From: Pseudomonas syringae
Lineage (GTDB): Bacteria; Pseudomonadota; Gammaproteobacteria; Pseudomonadales; Pseudomonadaceae
Direction of reading: 5' to 3'
DNA length: 64,000 bases
Assembly: GCF_000737245.1 (NCBI RefSeq)
Contig: NZ_JPQU01000034.1
Location: forward strand, 124,001-188,000
The notes below the pieces were generated by a model. The model had not been told where the DNA came from. It saw nothing but the letters and a program-made list of their open reading frames with translations, and ran no database searches. The stretch's first letter is position 1; each line of letters starts with the position of its first letter. Both the position numbers and the translations under genes were made by a program. This document shows, in pieces, positions 55,107 through 63,543 of the stretch.

Positions 55107-55193
55107 GTAGGAGCGCACGAGCAGCGCAAGGCTGCGATGGCGGTGGATCAGGCAGATCGCTATCGCTGCCTCGCACTGCTCATGAGCTCCTAC
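55107..55193. repeat. REP-like doublet (GTAGGAGCGCACGAGC variant)
   Basis: Imperfect inverted arms 26 bases after the pycB stop. Confidence 0.82.
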
Positions 55194-55220
55194 AGAGAAA
55201 TACCGGTTAGATTTCCTCTG

Positions 55221-55247
55221 GGGAGCCCTCGTGGCTCCCTTTTTTTA
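55221..55247 (+). terminator. Terminator of pycB
   Basis: Stem GGGAGCC / GGCTCCC with a 5-base CTCGT loop and seven T. It overlaps the stop of the convergent gene at 55245. Confidence 0.88.
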
Positions 55248-55859
55248 TGGCTTTTTATAACGCTTCTGGATCGCCTCAGCGATCTGCCGGAAGTTGATAC
55301 TTTTGGATGCGATCTTCTCCATACCGTCTTCTTTCAGGTAGCTGAACTTCACGTACAGGAGTTGGCCTTTATGTTTCTGCGCGTCGTTCAAGCCCGCGAT
55401 CGATTTCCTCATGTCATTCAAACTGGTCGGGCTGGCTGCAAGCGTTACCCAGTCCGGTACAGGAATGACGCTGGCGAAATACTTTACGACGTCAACCAGC
55501 GTATTCCCGATGGGGAAAACTCCGCTGAAGCGCTCCTGGGCTTTGAACGGCGCAATGCCCATGTAGATGTCCGGCAGAGTCTTGATCTGGCTCTCGATAC
55601 CATGTGTTTCATGGGAAAGCAGAAACTCCATGATCTGGAGCGGGGTGCCAACGATGATCAGGGATTGAACGCCTGCGCCAGTTTCCGAAAACAGATAGTA
55701 GTTTTTACTACCTGCCACGGCCTTCTTCAGTTCGCCGCGATCAATCATGACACTGCCATATTTGCCGTTATGCAAAATCGGAGCGGGTACGCGCCATGGG
55801 TTTGCCGGCGCTGCCTTGGTGTTTATGTCCTGCATGGAAAGAGTGTGTTCTGTAGCCAT
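55245..55859 (-). CDS. Unrecognised 204-residue protein
   Basis: Start taken at the ATG at 55859 (MATEHTLSMQDINTKAAPANPWRVP); a GTG at 55865 is also in frame, and AAGGA lies just upstream. Not recognised. No signal or membrane segment; mixed polarity with patches such as GAGVQSLIIVGTPLQIMEFL and VVKYFASVIPVPDWVTLAASP. It ends in a basic tail (RQIAEAIQKRYKKP). Monocistronic between the pycB terminator and a REP-like element. Possibly an accessory gene. Confidence 0.7.
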   Translation of the reverse strand: MATEHTLSMQDINTKAAPANPWRVPAPILHNGKYGSVMIDRGELKKAVAGSKNYYLFSETGAGVQSLIIVGTPLQIMEFLLSHETHGIESQIKTLPDIYMGIAPFKAQERFSGVFPIGNTLVDVVKYFASVIPVPDWVTLAASPTSLNDMRKSIAGLNDAQKHKGQLLYVKFSYLKEDGMEKIASKSINFRQIAEAIQKRYKKP

Positions 55860-55984
55860 GTTCACAACATCCTTGTTGTTTCTTGCGGGTTAATAAGTGC
55901 ATGCCTGTTTGGCACGAACAGAACCATACGTGTAAGCGATAAAATCTTAACTATCTGATATGTAACAGCTTGTTTGATTGCTTT

Positions 55985-56064
55985 GTAGGAGCGCACGAGC
56001 ACTGCGAGGCCGCGATGGCGGTGTGTCAGGCACACTGCGGTTCGCGGCCACCGGCAGCTCCTAC
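55985..56064. repeat. REP-like doublet (GTAGGAGCGCACGAGC variant)
   Basis: Its right end supplies the TAG stop (56061-56063) of the adjacent acetyltransferase gene. Confidence 0.82.
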
Positions 56065-56735
56065 AGGCTGCGAAACGCTTCCAGCCCTTTAATTTGCTGC
56101 CCGCCTTCAAAGTTATCCGCCGCCAGCCAGCCTTCGAATGCTTTTTGCAGTTCAGGCCATTCGCTGTCGATGATCGAATACCAGGCGGTGTTGCGGTTCA
56201 TGCCCTTGACCACCATATGTTGGCGGAACGTGCCTTCGTAGGTGAAACCGAAGCGGTCGGCGGCGCGTTTAGAGCGAGCGTTGTCGCCGTTGCATTTCCA
56301 TTCCAGACGGCGGTTGCCCAGCGCGAAGGACTCTTTGGCCAGCAGATAAACCGCCTCGGTGCCTTTGGGCGTGCGCTGCATGGCGGCGCCGAAGGTCACG
56401 TGGCCGATCTCGATACGGCCGTGGGCCGGCACGATGGACATCAGACTCAGGCAGCCTTCGACTGCGCCGGTTGCCTGATCGACCACCGCGTAGAACCAAG
56501 GGTCAGTGTCGGCGGCATGACGGGTGAGCCAGGCGTTGAACTCAGTACGCTCTGAAAAAGGCCCGTAAGGCAGGTAATCCCAGAGCTTGCGGTCCGAGTT
56601 CGGGCCTTCCAGTGCCGTCCACAAACCATCGGCATGGCGCGCGACATCGAGTTTCTCCAGGCGGATAAAACGACCTTCAAGGGTGTGGCTATCCGGCAGC
56701 CTGGCTGGCTGCCAATCGGTAACACATGTCGACAT
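56061..56735 (-). CDS. GNAT acetyltransferase (RimJ/RimL-like)
   Basis: 224 residues. Matches the RimJ/RimL branch: LEGRFIRLEKLDVARHADGLW, then GCLSLMSIVPAHGRIEIGHVTFGAAMQRTPKGTEAVYLLAKESF and LEWKCNGDNARSKRAADRFGFTYEGTFRQHMV. It probably acetylates an alpha-amine of a protein or small substrate with acetyl-CoA. The second acetyltransferase gene ends 11 bases from its start, and both are on the same strand, so they form an operon. Confidence 0.9.
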   Translation of the reverse strand: MSTCVTDWQPARLPDSHTLEGRFIRLEKLDVARHADGLWTALEGPNSDRKLWDYLPYGPFSERTEFNAWLTRHAADTDPWFYAVVDQATGAVEGCLSLMSIVPAHGRIEIGHVTFGAAMQRTPKGTEAVYLLAKESFALGNRRLEWKCNGDNARSKRAADRFGFTYEGTFRQHMVVKGMNRNTAWYSIIDSEWPELQKAFEGWLAADNFEGGQQIKGLEAFRSL

Positions 56736-56746
56736 GGGCGCATTTC

Positions 56747-57193
56747 CTAGATCATTTTGCGAAATTGAATGTAACCCGGGCGCTCGGCGATGCGCTCGTA
56801 AAGCTGGATCGCCGTGGCATTGGTTTCGTGGGTCAGCCAGTGGACCTTGTCGCAGTTGTTGGCTCTGGCGGTGGCGTAAACGTGCTCGATCAACAGTCGG
56901 CCAATACCTGTGCCCCGTTGTCCGGGATCGACCAACAAATCCTGTAGATAACAGGCATTGGCAACACTCCAGTTCGAGCGATGGTAGATGAAATGGACCA
57001 TGCCCACCGCCTTGCCGTCCAGCCAGGCCAGCGCGGCGTTGGTGGGTTCGGCCGGATCGAGAAAGCGTTGCCAGGTGCTGGCGCTCACCGCGTCAGGCAA
57101 CTCGGTTTTGTAGAAGGTCAGGTAGGCATGCCAAAGCGGCAGCCATGCGGCGTGATCCTGTTGGCTGACGGGGCGAATCTGGATAGCGGTCAC
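56747..57193 (-). CDS. GNAT acetyltransferase
   Basis: 148 residues. Acetyl-CoA-binding motif A is LLVDPGQRGTGIGRLLIEHVYATAR (Q/RxxGxG/A), with a late WLTHETNATAIQLYERIAERPGYIQFRK. Substrate unknown. First gene of the two-gene acetyltransferase pair. Confidence 0.9.
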   Translation of the reverse strand: MTAIQIRPVSQQDHAAWLPLWHAYLTFYKTELPDAVSASTWQRFLDPAEPTNAALAWLDGKAVGMVHFIYHRSNWSVANACYLQDLLVDPGQRGTGIGRLLIEHVYATARANNCDKVHWLTHETNATAIQLYERIAERPGYIQFRKMI

Positions 57194-57235
57194 AGGAGTC
57201 TCCTAAGCACAACGATTGAGTTGGAATACGTTTCC

Positions 57236-57322
57236 GTAGGAGCGCGCTTGCCCGCGATAGCGATGGATCAATAACGTCATTGTTGACTGACCTGACGCTA
57301 TCGCGGGCAAGCGCGCTCCTAC
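57236..57322. repeat. REP doublet (GTAGGAGCGCGCTTGCCCGCG type)
   Basis: Perfect inverted arms between the start of the acetyltransferase gene and the stop of the PaiB-like gene. Confidence 0.92.
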
Positions 57323-57352
57323 GAATTCTTTGAAACATAGAGCCATCTACAT

Positions 57353-57976
57353 TCAGCTCATCAACTGCGCCAGCTCCCGGTCTTTGCCATCTGCGCTGGC
57401 TGCCAGGCCCTCATGTACACCATTGACGTCTTCGGCCGAGCGGTTCTGGCTGAGTTTGCGCTTGCCTTCAAGGCGTTCGATGGGTAACGCAAAGCCAACG
57501 ATGGCGCCGAGCATTTTCTCGATGTACTCGGCAGGCGCATCGGCCACGGCCCAAGGGCTCGCGCGACCGGCTTCATGCTTGTCGGTCAGGGCGCTAACCA
57601 CCTCCAGTAGGCGCTGCGCATCGCTGAACACGTCTGCGATGCCGTAGGCATGAACCGCCACATAATTCCACGTAGGCACGACCTTGCCGTGCTCGGCCTT
57701 TGCCGGATAAAACGCCGGGCTCACATATGCATCAGCGCCGGGAAAAATAATCATCACTTCTGCGCCATCTCGCAGCGCTCGGCATTGAGGGTTCGCCCGG
57801 GCGAGATGGCCGTAAAGGGTGCCATTCGGACCTTGTTCGCGACGCAGCAGCAACGGCAGATGGCTGGCCTGCATGCCGGTTTCATTGTGAGTGACCAGGA
57901 TCGCCAGGCGGGTGTGTTCGATCAGCCCGTGAAGGCTCGCGATATCGTCATCTCTGAAGGCGGCAGGGGTATACAT
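57353..57976 (-). CDS. FMN-binding PaiB-like protein
   Basis: 207 residues from the ATG at 57976 (MYTPAAFRDDDIASLHGLIEHTRLAILVTH), preceded by AAGGAG. A split beta-barrel flavin-binding fold related to PNPOx: FPGADAYVSPAFYPAKAEHGKVVPTWNYVAVHAYG is the PaiB signature. PaiB was named as a negative regulator in Bacillus, but these are more likely FMN- or haem-binding enzymes. The divergent MocR regulator gene starts 88 bases away and probably controls it. Confidence 0.9.
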   Translation of the reverse strand: MYTPAAFRDDDIASLHGLIEHTRLAILVTHNETGMQASHLPLLLRREQGPNGTLYGHLARANPQCRALRDGAEVMIIFPGADAYVSPAFYPAKAEHGKVVPTWNYVAVHAYGIADVFSDAQRLLEVVSALTDKHEAGRASPWAVADAPAEYIEKMLGAIVGFALPIERLEGKRKLSQNRSAEDVNGVHEGLAASADGKDRELAQLMS

Positions 57977-58064
57977 AAAATTCTCCTTGGCGACGGGATC
58001 AATCCTAGGCAGCCTATTGGTTTGTTGTAAGAGCCATTTAAGCTCAATTCGATAGGGCCAATAC

Positions 58065-59612
58065 ATGTCCGAACTGCCGCCGTCTTTCCCGTTCAGCCTG
58101 GCCGGTATCGAACTGGACCGCCGTCAGGGTTTAAGCCGCCAGCTGTATCAGGCCTTGCGTGTACGAATACTCGACGGACGCGTGGGTAGCGGCACGCGAT
58201 TGCCTGCCAGCCGTGATCTCGCTGCGTCGCTTGGCATTTCGCGTAACAGCGTGATGCGTGCCTATGACCAGCTCTACGCTGAAGGCTTCACGGAGGGGCG
58301 CATTGGTGACGGCACTTACGTAGCGCGATTGACCGGCCAGGTATCGGCAGTCAAAAAACTATCCACAAAAGTGTCCACAGGCTTATCAACAAGCTTACCC
58401 ACAGGCTTATCCACAAATATCGCTGAATCAGCTGGATTTTCCACTGACGAAGTTATCCACAGCTCGGCGATAGAGCTGCTTAAACAGCATCATTTAAGTC
58501 GGCCTTCATCCAGCGGGCCTCGTGCTTTTCGCGTCGGTGTTCCGGCGTTCGATCTGTTCCCGTTTGAAGTGTGGGGCAAGCTGTACGCGGCTTTCTGGCG
58601 CAAACCTGATCTGGCTGTGCTGGGTTATGGCGAAGCGGCAGGCTTTAGACGGCTGCGTGAACTCATCGCAGTTTATCTGCGTACCTCGCGAGGTTTGCAG
58701 TGCAGTGCTGAGCAAATAGTAATCACCAGTGGCGCACAGCAAGCCATAAGTCTTTGTGCACAGCTGTTGTTAGAGCCTGGCGACGGTGTGGCGATCGAAA
58801 ATCCGGGCTATCGGGCCGCGGGTCATGCGTTCGCCGTGGCCGGCGCGAAATTGCAGGGCGTTGCCGTAGACGAGGAGGGCATGCGCGTCGCGCAGGTTGA
58901 GCAAAGTGACTGCAAATTGGCTTATGTCACGCCCTCCCATCAATACCCGATGGGGGTCGTCATGAGCCTGGCCCGCCGTCTGGAACTGCTCGCCTGGGCG
59001 CAGAAGACTCAAGGCTGGATCGTCGAAGACGACTATGACGGCGAATACCGTTACAGCGGTGCCCCGTTGGCACCTCTGGCGGCATTGGATCGGGCGGGGC
59101 GGGTCTTGTATGTCGGGACCTTCGGCAAGATCGCTTATCCGGGTTTGCGTCTGGGCTATCTGGTGTTACCGGTCGAGTTGGTCGAACCGTTCAGCCAGCG
59201 CCGCGCCGTGGACATGCGCCACTCGGAGATCAGCACTCAGGCGGTCATGGCTGAATTCATCGCCGCAGGGCATTTCCAGCGCCATATTCGCCGCATGCGG
59301 CGTGCAGCCCTGAGCCGTCGCAATGCCTTGCTGAGCGGTTGGCCTGATGACATTCGCGGCTGTGCAACCCTGCCCAAGGTGGTTGCGGGGCTGCATGTGG
59401 CGGTAAGTGTCGACAGCGTCCAGCGAGAAAAGGAACTCATCGACAAGGCTGAAAGCGTGGGCGTCGAAATCACTCCGTTGAGCAGCTATTGGCTGTCCGA
59501 ATCCAGTGAGCCTGCGGATGAGCGGGCAGGGCTGGTGCTGGGATTTGCGGCGGTACCGGAAGTGGATATTGCCAGTGCGTTGGAGAGATTGAAGTCGGTT
59601 TGGCGGGATTGA
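58065..59612 (+). CDS. MocR/PdxR-family PLP-dependent regulator
   Basis: 515 residues. A GntR-type winged HTH (LPASRDLAASLGISRNSVMRAYDQLYAEGFTEGRIGDGTYV, ~46-86) is followed by a linker and a fold-type I aminotransferase domain (~145-515). PLP Lys is in VGTFGKIAYPGLRLGY; DDYDGEYRY and ENPGYRAAGHAF are also typical. The linker (98-118) is a run of LST/PT repeats encoded by DnaA-box-like words. The divergent PaiB-like gene is the obvious target. Confidence 0.9.
   Translation: MSELPPSFPFSLAGIELDRRQGLSRQLYQALRVRILDGRVGSGTRLPASRDLAASLGISRNSVMRAYDQLYAEGFTEGRIGDGTYVARLTGQVSAVKKLSTKVSTGLSTSLPTGLSTNIAESAGFSTDEVIHSSAIELLKQHHLSRPSSSGPRAFRVGVPAFDLFPFEVWGKLYAAFWRKPDLAVLGYGEAAGFRRLRELIAVYLRTSRGLQCSAEQIVITSGAQQAISLCAQLLLEPGDGVAIENPGYRAAGHAFAVAGAKLQGVAVDEEGMRVAQVEQSDCKLAYVTPSHQYPMGVVMSLARRLELLAWAQKTQGWIVEDDYDGEYRYSGAPLAPLAALDRAGRVLYVGTFGKIAYPGLRLGYLVLPVELVEPFSQRRAVDMRHSEISTQAVMAEFIAAGHFQRHIRRMRRAALSRRNALLSGWPDDIRGCATLPKVVAGLHVAVSVDSVQREKELIDKAESVGVEITPLSSYWLSESSEPADERAGLVLGFAAVPEVDIASALERLKSVWRD
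58359..58461. repeat. Cluster of DnaA-box-like words in the mocR linker
   Basis: Two perfect TTATCCACA boxes (58407-58415, 58453-58461) lie among CTATCCACA, TTATCAACA and TTACCCACA within about 100 bases, all in one orientation. In frame they encode KLST, VST, GLST, SLPT, GLST and VIHS. Confidence 0.8.
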
Positions 59613-59719
59613 TATGCACCGCTGGCGAGGCGTCAGTGCGGACAATGGATCAGCATGGCCTGTTAATCGCCTCGCCAACAATTAGGCTCCTACCGGGACT
59701 TGTAGTCGGCCCAGCATTT

Positions 59720-59809
59720 GTGGGAGCGAATTCATTCGCGAAGGGGGCGGTACATCCCATATAGATTTGTCGGCTGAAATACCGTATTCGCGAATGAATT
59801 CGCTCCCAC
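59720..59809. repeat. REP doublet (GTGGGAGCGAATTCATTCGCG type)
   Basis: Perfect inverted arms, same variant as 45523-45612. Confidence 0.92.
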
Positions 59810-59902
59810 AGGATGGTTCACAGCTCAAGGGTACTTCGGCAGGATCATGAAAGCTTGCGCGCGATATACTCCCCGCCATTCCCCTTTCAACCGAGACCAT
59901 CC

Positions 59903-61113
59903 ATGAGTACTTCTCTTGCTGCGGCACCCGCTCGCAAGCCCGGTGCGCCGCTGATTGCTGCGTTTATTCTGTTGTTCATTGCGATGTTCCTGCTGAGCAG
60001 CGTTGGCGTGCGCCAGGTGCTGTTGCTGATCGTCGGCGCAGCGCTGGGCCTGACCCTTTACCACGCCGCTTTTGGCTTTACTTCGGCATGGCGCGTATTC
60101 ATTCGTGAACGCCGTGGTGCTGGGCTGCGGGCGCAGATGGTGATGCTGGCCATTGCCGTCGTGCTGTTTTTCCCGGCGCTAGGGGCGGGCACGTTGTTTG
60201 GCCAGCCGGTAAATGGTCTGGTAGCGCCAGCCGGTGTGTCCGTGGTGTTCGGTGCCTTTATCTTCGGTATCGGCATGCAGCTGGGCGGTGGTTGTGCGTC
60301 CGGTACGCTGTTCACGGCGGGCGGCGGCAACGCGCGGATGCTGGTGACCTTGCTGTTCTTCATCCTCGGCTCGCTGATTGCGACCCATCACGTGGACTGG
60401 TGGTTTGCACTGCCGTCGTTCCCGGCCACCTCCATCGTCAAAGTTTCGGCGTGATCCCGGCGCTGGTCCTGAGCCTGGCGGTATTTGCCGTCATCGCCTT
60501 TGTCACGGTACGTCTGGAGAAGCGGCGTCATGGTCAGCTGGAAGCTGCGGTGACCAGCGAGCACGTTGGCTTGCGCCGATTCCTGCGCGGGCCATGGCCT
60601 CTGGTGTGGGGTGCGATTGGCTTGGCTTTGCTCAACTACGCGACCCTGGCCCTGGCCGGCCGTCCATGGGGCATCACCTCGGCGTTCGCCTTGTGGGGCG
60701 CGAAGGTGGCGGGTTCGCTGGGCGTGGATGTGGGCAGTTGGGCGTTCTGGCAGATGCCGGCAAACGCCAAGGCGCTGGCCGCTCCGGTGTGGGAAGACAT
60801 CACCAGTGTGATGGACATTGGCATCATGCTCGGTGCGTTGCTGGCTGCTGGCCTTGCAGGACGTTTCGCCCCGAACCTGAACATCCCGGCTCGCTCCATC
60901 GTGGCGGCGGTGATTGGTGGCTTGCTGCTGGGTTACGGTTCGCGTCTGGCTTATGGCTGCAACATCGGCGCGTACTTCAGCGGAATCGCCTCTGGCAGTC
61001 TGCATGGCTGGTTGTGGCTGGTGGCTGCGTACGTCGGGAACGTAGTTGGCGTGAAGTTCCGGCCGTTCTTCTTCGCCGGTGAGAAACCGCAGGTGGCGTT
61101 GAGCGGCTGTTGA
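59903..61113 (+). pseudogene. YeeE/YedE sulfur transporter gene with a one-base frameshift
   Basis: Starts at the ATG at 59903 (MSTSLAAAPARKPG). The first frame stops at 60454 after SFPATSIVKVSA; the frame +2 continues with GVIPALVLSLAVF through to the stop at 61113. Adding one A to the AAA at 60440-60442 restores ..IVKSFGVIPALVL.., so one A is lost. The reconstructed protein (~403 residues, ~10 helices) has the YeeE/YedE Cys motifs GGGCASGTLFTAGGG and YGCNIGAYFSG, known in the thiosulfate importer TsuA. The rest of the gene is intact, so the change is recent or is a sequencing error. Confidence 0.88.
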
Positions 61114-61134
61114 TGTAACAGAACCCCAAATCTC

Positions 61135-61221
61135 GTAGGAGCGCGCTTGCCCGCGATGGCGGTGTATCAGTCACATTGTCACTGGCTGACCTGACGCTAT
61201 CGCGGGCAAGCGCGCTCCTAC
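61135..61221. repeat. REP doublet (GTAGGAGCGCGCTTGCCCGCG type)
   Basis: Perfect inverted arms between the convergent transporter and transketolase genes. Confidence 0.92.
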
Positions 61222-61231
61222 GGAAGATTGT

Positions 61232-63307
61232 TTATTTACCCATCTGCTCCTTCGCCAGCTTCACGATGTTCTCCACAGTGAAGCCAAACTTGGCCTGCAG
61301 CTTATCGATAGGGGCCGAGGCGCCGAAGGTGGTCATCATGACCTTGGCGCCCGTGTTGCCCACGTAACGGTCCCAACCCAGGGGCCCAGCCTGTTCCACG
61401 GCGACCCGAGCGGTAACCGCCGGCGGGAATACGCTGTCGCGATAGGCCTGATCCTGATCCTCGAACAGCTCCCAACTCGGCATCGACACCACACGTGCGG
61501 CAACGCCCTGTGCCTTCAGTTGTTCGAAAGCCTCGACTACCAGGCTGACTTCGCTACCCGTCGCCATCAAAATCACCTCCGGCTCGCCGTCTTTGGCATC
61601 GGCCAGCACATAGGCGCCTTTTGAAAGCCCTTCGGCGGATGAATACTGCGTGCGATCCAGCGTCGGCAGCGGTTGACGCGACAGCACGATGCAAGAAGGT
61701 CGATTGGTCTGCGCCAGAGCTATTTTCCAGGCCTGAGCTGTTTCATTGGCATCGCCGGGGCGCAGGGTGAGCAAGCCCGGCGTGGCCCGCAATTGGGTCA
61801 GTTGTTCGATGGGCTGGTGAGTCGGACCGTCTTCGCCCACACCGATGGAGTCGTGGGTGAACACGAAGACCACCGGCAACTCCATGATCGACGCCAGACG
61901 AATCGGCGGCTTCATGTAATCGCTGAATACCAGGAAGGTCGAGGTATAAGGCCGCACATAGGACAGCGCCATGCCGTTGGCAATGGAGCCCATGGCGTGT
62001 TCGCGGATGCCGAAGTGCAGGTTGCGACCGCTGTAGTTATCCGCTGAAAAACTGCCCGCACCCTCGAAGGTCAGGTTGGTTTTGGTGGAAGGTGATAAGT
62101 CCGCCGAGCCGCCCAACAGCCAAGGGATTTTGGCCGCGAAAGCGTTGAGGACCTTGCCACCGGAGGCACGAGACGCGATGCCTTTGGCGTCCGCATCAAA
62201 GGCTTCCAGATTGTCCTGCCACTGCGCGGGCATTTCCCCGGCGCGCATACGTCGCAGCTCGTCGGCCAGATCGGGTTGCTGATCTTCCAGCGCACTCAGG
62301 GCAGCCTGCCAGGCTTCATAGTCGCTGGCGTTGCGTTCAACCAGGGCATCACGCAACCAGGTGCGAGCGTCATCGGGCACCAGGAAGCTGGAGTTTTCAT
62401 CCCAGCCGTAAGCCTTCTTGGTCAGCTTGATTTCGTCTTCACCCAACGGCTCACCGTGGGCCGCCGCAGTGTTGTGCTTATGGGGTGAGCCATAGCCGAT
62501 CACGCTGTCGACCACGATCAACGTCGGGGCGTCATTAGTACGCTTGAACACTTCCAGGGCACGGGCCAGTGCCTCGGTGTCGTTGGCATCCGCCACATGC
62601 AGAGTGTTCCAGCCATAGCCTTCGAAACGGGTCTGCACATCCTCGCTGAACGCCAGCTCGGTGTGGCCTTCGATGCTGATGGTGTTGTTGTCGTAGATCC
62701 AGCAAAGATTGGCGAGCTTCAAATGCCCGGCCATGGACGCTGCCTCGCTGGTCACGCCCTCCATCATGTCGCCGTCGCCACACAGCACGTAAACGCTGTA
62801 GTCGAACAGCGTGCGGTCCGGCCCATTGAAGCGCTCGCCCAGCCAGCGCTCCGCCATGGCCATGCCGACGCTGTTGGCGCAGCCCTGACCCAGCGGGCCG
62901 GTGGTGGTCTCTACGCCAGTGGTCATGCGGTATTCCGGATGGCCTGGGGTTTTGGAGTCGAGCTGGCGGAACTGCTTGATGTCTTCAAGGCTTACAGCGG
63001 GTTTGCCCGACGGTTTGCCGTGCTCGTCGATTTCTACAACGCCCGCCAGGTGCAGCAGCGAGTACAGCAACATGGACGCATGGCCTACCGACAGCACGAA
63101 GCGGTCACGATTCGGCCAGTCCGGGTGCTCGGGGTGATAGCGCAGGAATTGATTCCACAGGGTGTAGCCCACCGGCGCGAGGGCCATGGGCGTACCGGGA
63201 TGGCCGGAGTTGGCCTTCTGTACGGCATCCATGGCCAGAGTGCGGATGGTGTTGATGCAGAGTTGGTCGCGTGCGGTGCTTTGTTCGCTGGAAAAAGACG
63301 AGCCCAT
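61232..63307 (-). CDS. tktA: Transketolase
   Basis: 691 residues, normal length. The thiamine-pyrophosphate motif is GDGDMMEGVTSEAASMAGHLKLANLCWIYDNN (GDG...NN). RTLAMDAVQKANSGHPGTPMALAP and GIREHAMGSIANGMAL are family signatures. It moves two-carbon units between sugar phosphates in the pentose phosphate pathway. It is not beside epd/pgk here, where the classical tktA usually lies in pseudomonads, so it may be a second copy; nothing else in the window decides this. Confidence 0.94.
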   Translation of the reverse strand: MGSSFSSEQSTARDQLCINTIRTLAMDAVQKANSGHPGTPMALAPVGYTLWNQFLRYHPEHPDWPNRDRFVLSVGHASMLLYSLLHLAGVVEIDEHGKPSGKPAVSLEDIKQFRQLDSKTPGHPEYRMTTGVETTTGPLGQGCANSVGMAMAERWLGERFNGPDRTLFDYSVYVLCGDGDMMEGVTSEAASMAGHLKLANLCWIYDNNTISIEGHTELAFSEDVQTRFEGYGWNTLHVADANDTEALARALEVFKRTNDAPTLIVVDSVIGYGSPHKHNTAAAHGEPLGEDEIKLTKKAYGWDENSSFLVPDDARTWLRDALVERNASDYEAWQAALSALEDQQPDLADELRRMRAGEMPAQWQDNLEAFDADAKGIASRASGGKVLNAFAAKIPWLLGGSADLSPSTKTNLTFEGAGSFSADNYSGRNLHFGIREHAMGSIANGMALSYVRPYTSTFLVFSDYMKPPIRLASIMELPVVFVFTHDSIGVGEDGPTHQPIEQLTQLRATPGLLTLRPGDANETAQAWKIALAQTNRPSCIVLSRQPLPTLDRTQYSSAEGLSKGAYVLADAKDGEPEVILMATGSEVSLVVEAFEQLKAQGVAARVVSMPSWELFEDQDQAYRDSVFPPAVTARVAVEQAGPLGWDRYVGNTGAKVMMTTFGASAPIDKLQAKFGFTVENIVKLAKEQMGK

Positions 63308-63543
63308 TGAATTAACCCTCGGTGACGTGTTGCTTAACAGCAGAGAAGGGTTGAGCGTAGTCGGGGCTGGTTTGTTCCTGCGGATTTTGTGATGTCAGAT
63401 CGCTGCCCGCTTTATTTCTGGTCGAAACCTTAAGTGAACATTAATCGATTCAGCTTTTGTGCGGCCTGACGCGAACCATATGCGGGAAAGGGATTCGAAG
63501 CAGGGGAGTGGCGTGCATTACGCAGTCGCCCTGAGGTCATCCC

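Noticed and set aside
58359..58461. Replication origin
   Set aside because: DnaA-box-like words lie inside a coding linker; there is no AT-rich unwinding region and no dnaA/dnaN nearby.
60378..61082. 234-residue plus-strand frame
   Set aside because: Third frame of the YeeE/YedE gene; Arg/Pro-rich and unlike any protein.
62597..63310. 237-residue plus-strand frame
   Set aside because: Antisense shadow of transketolase.
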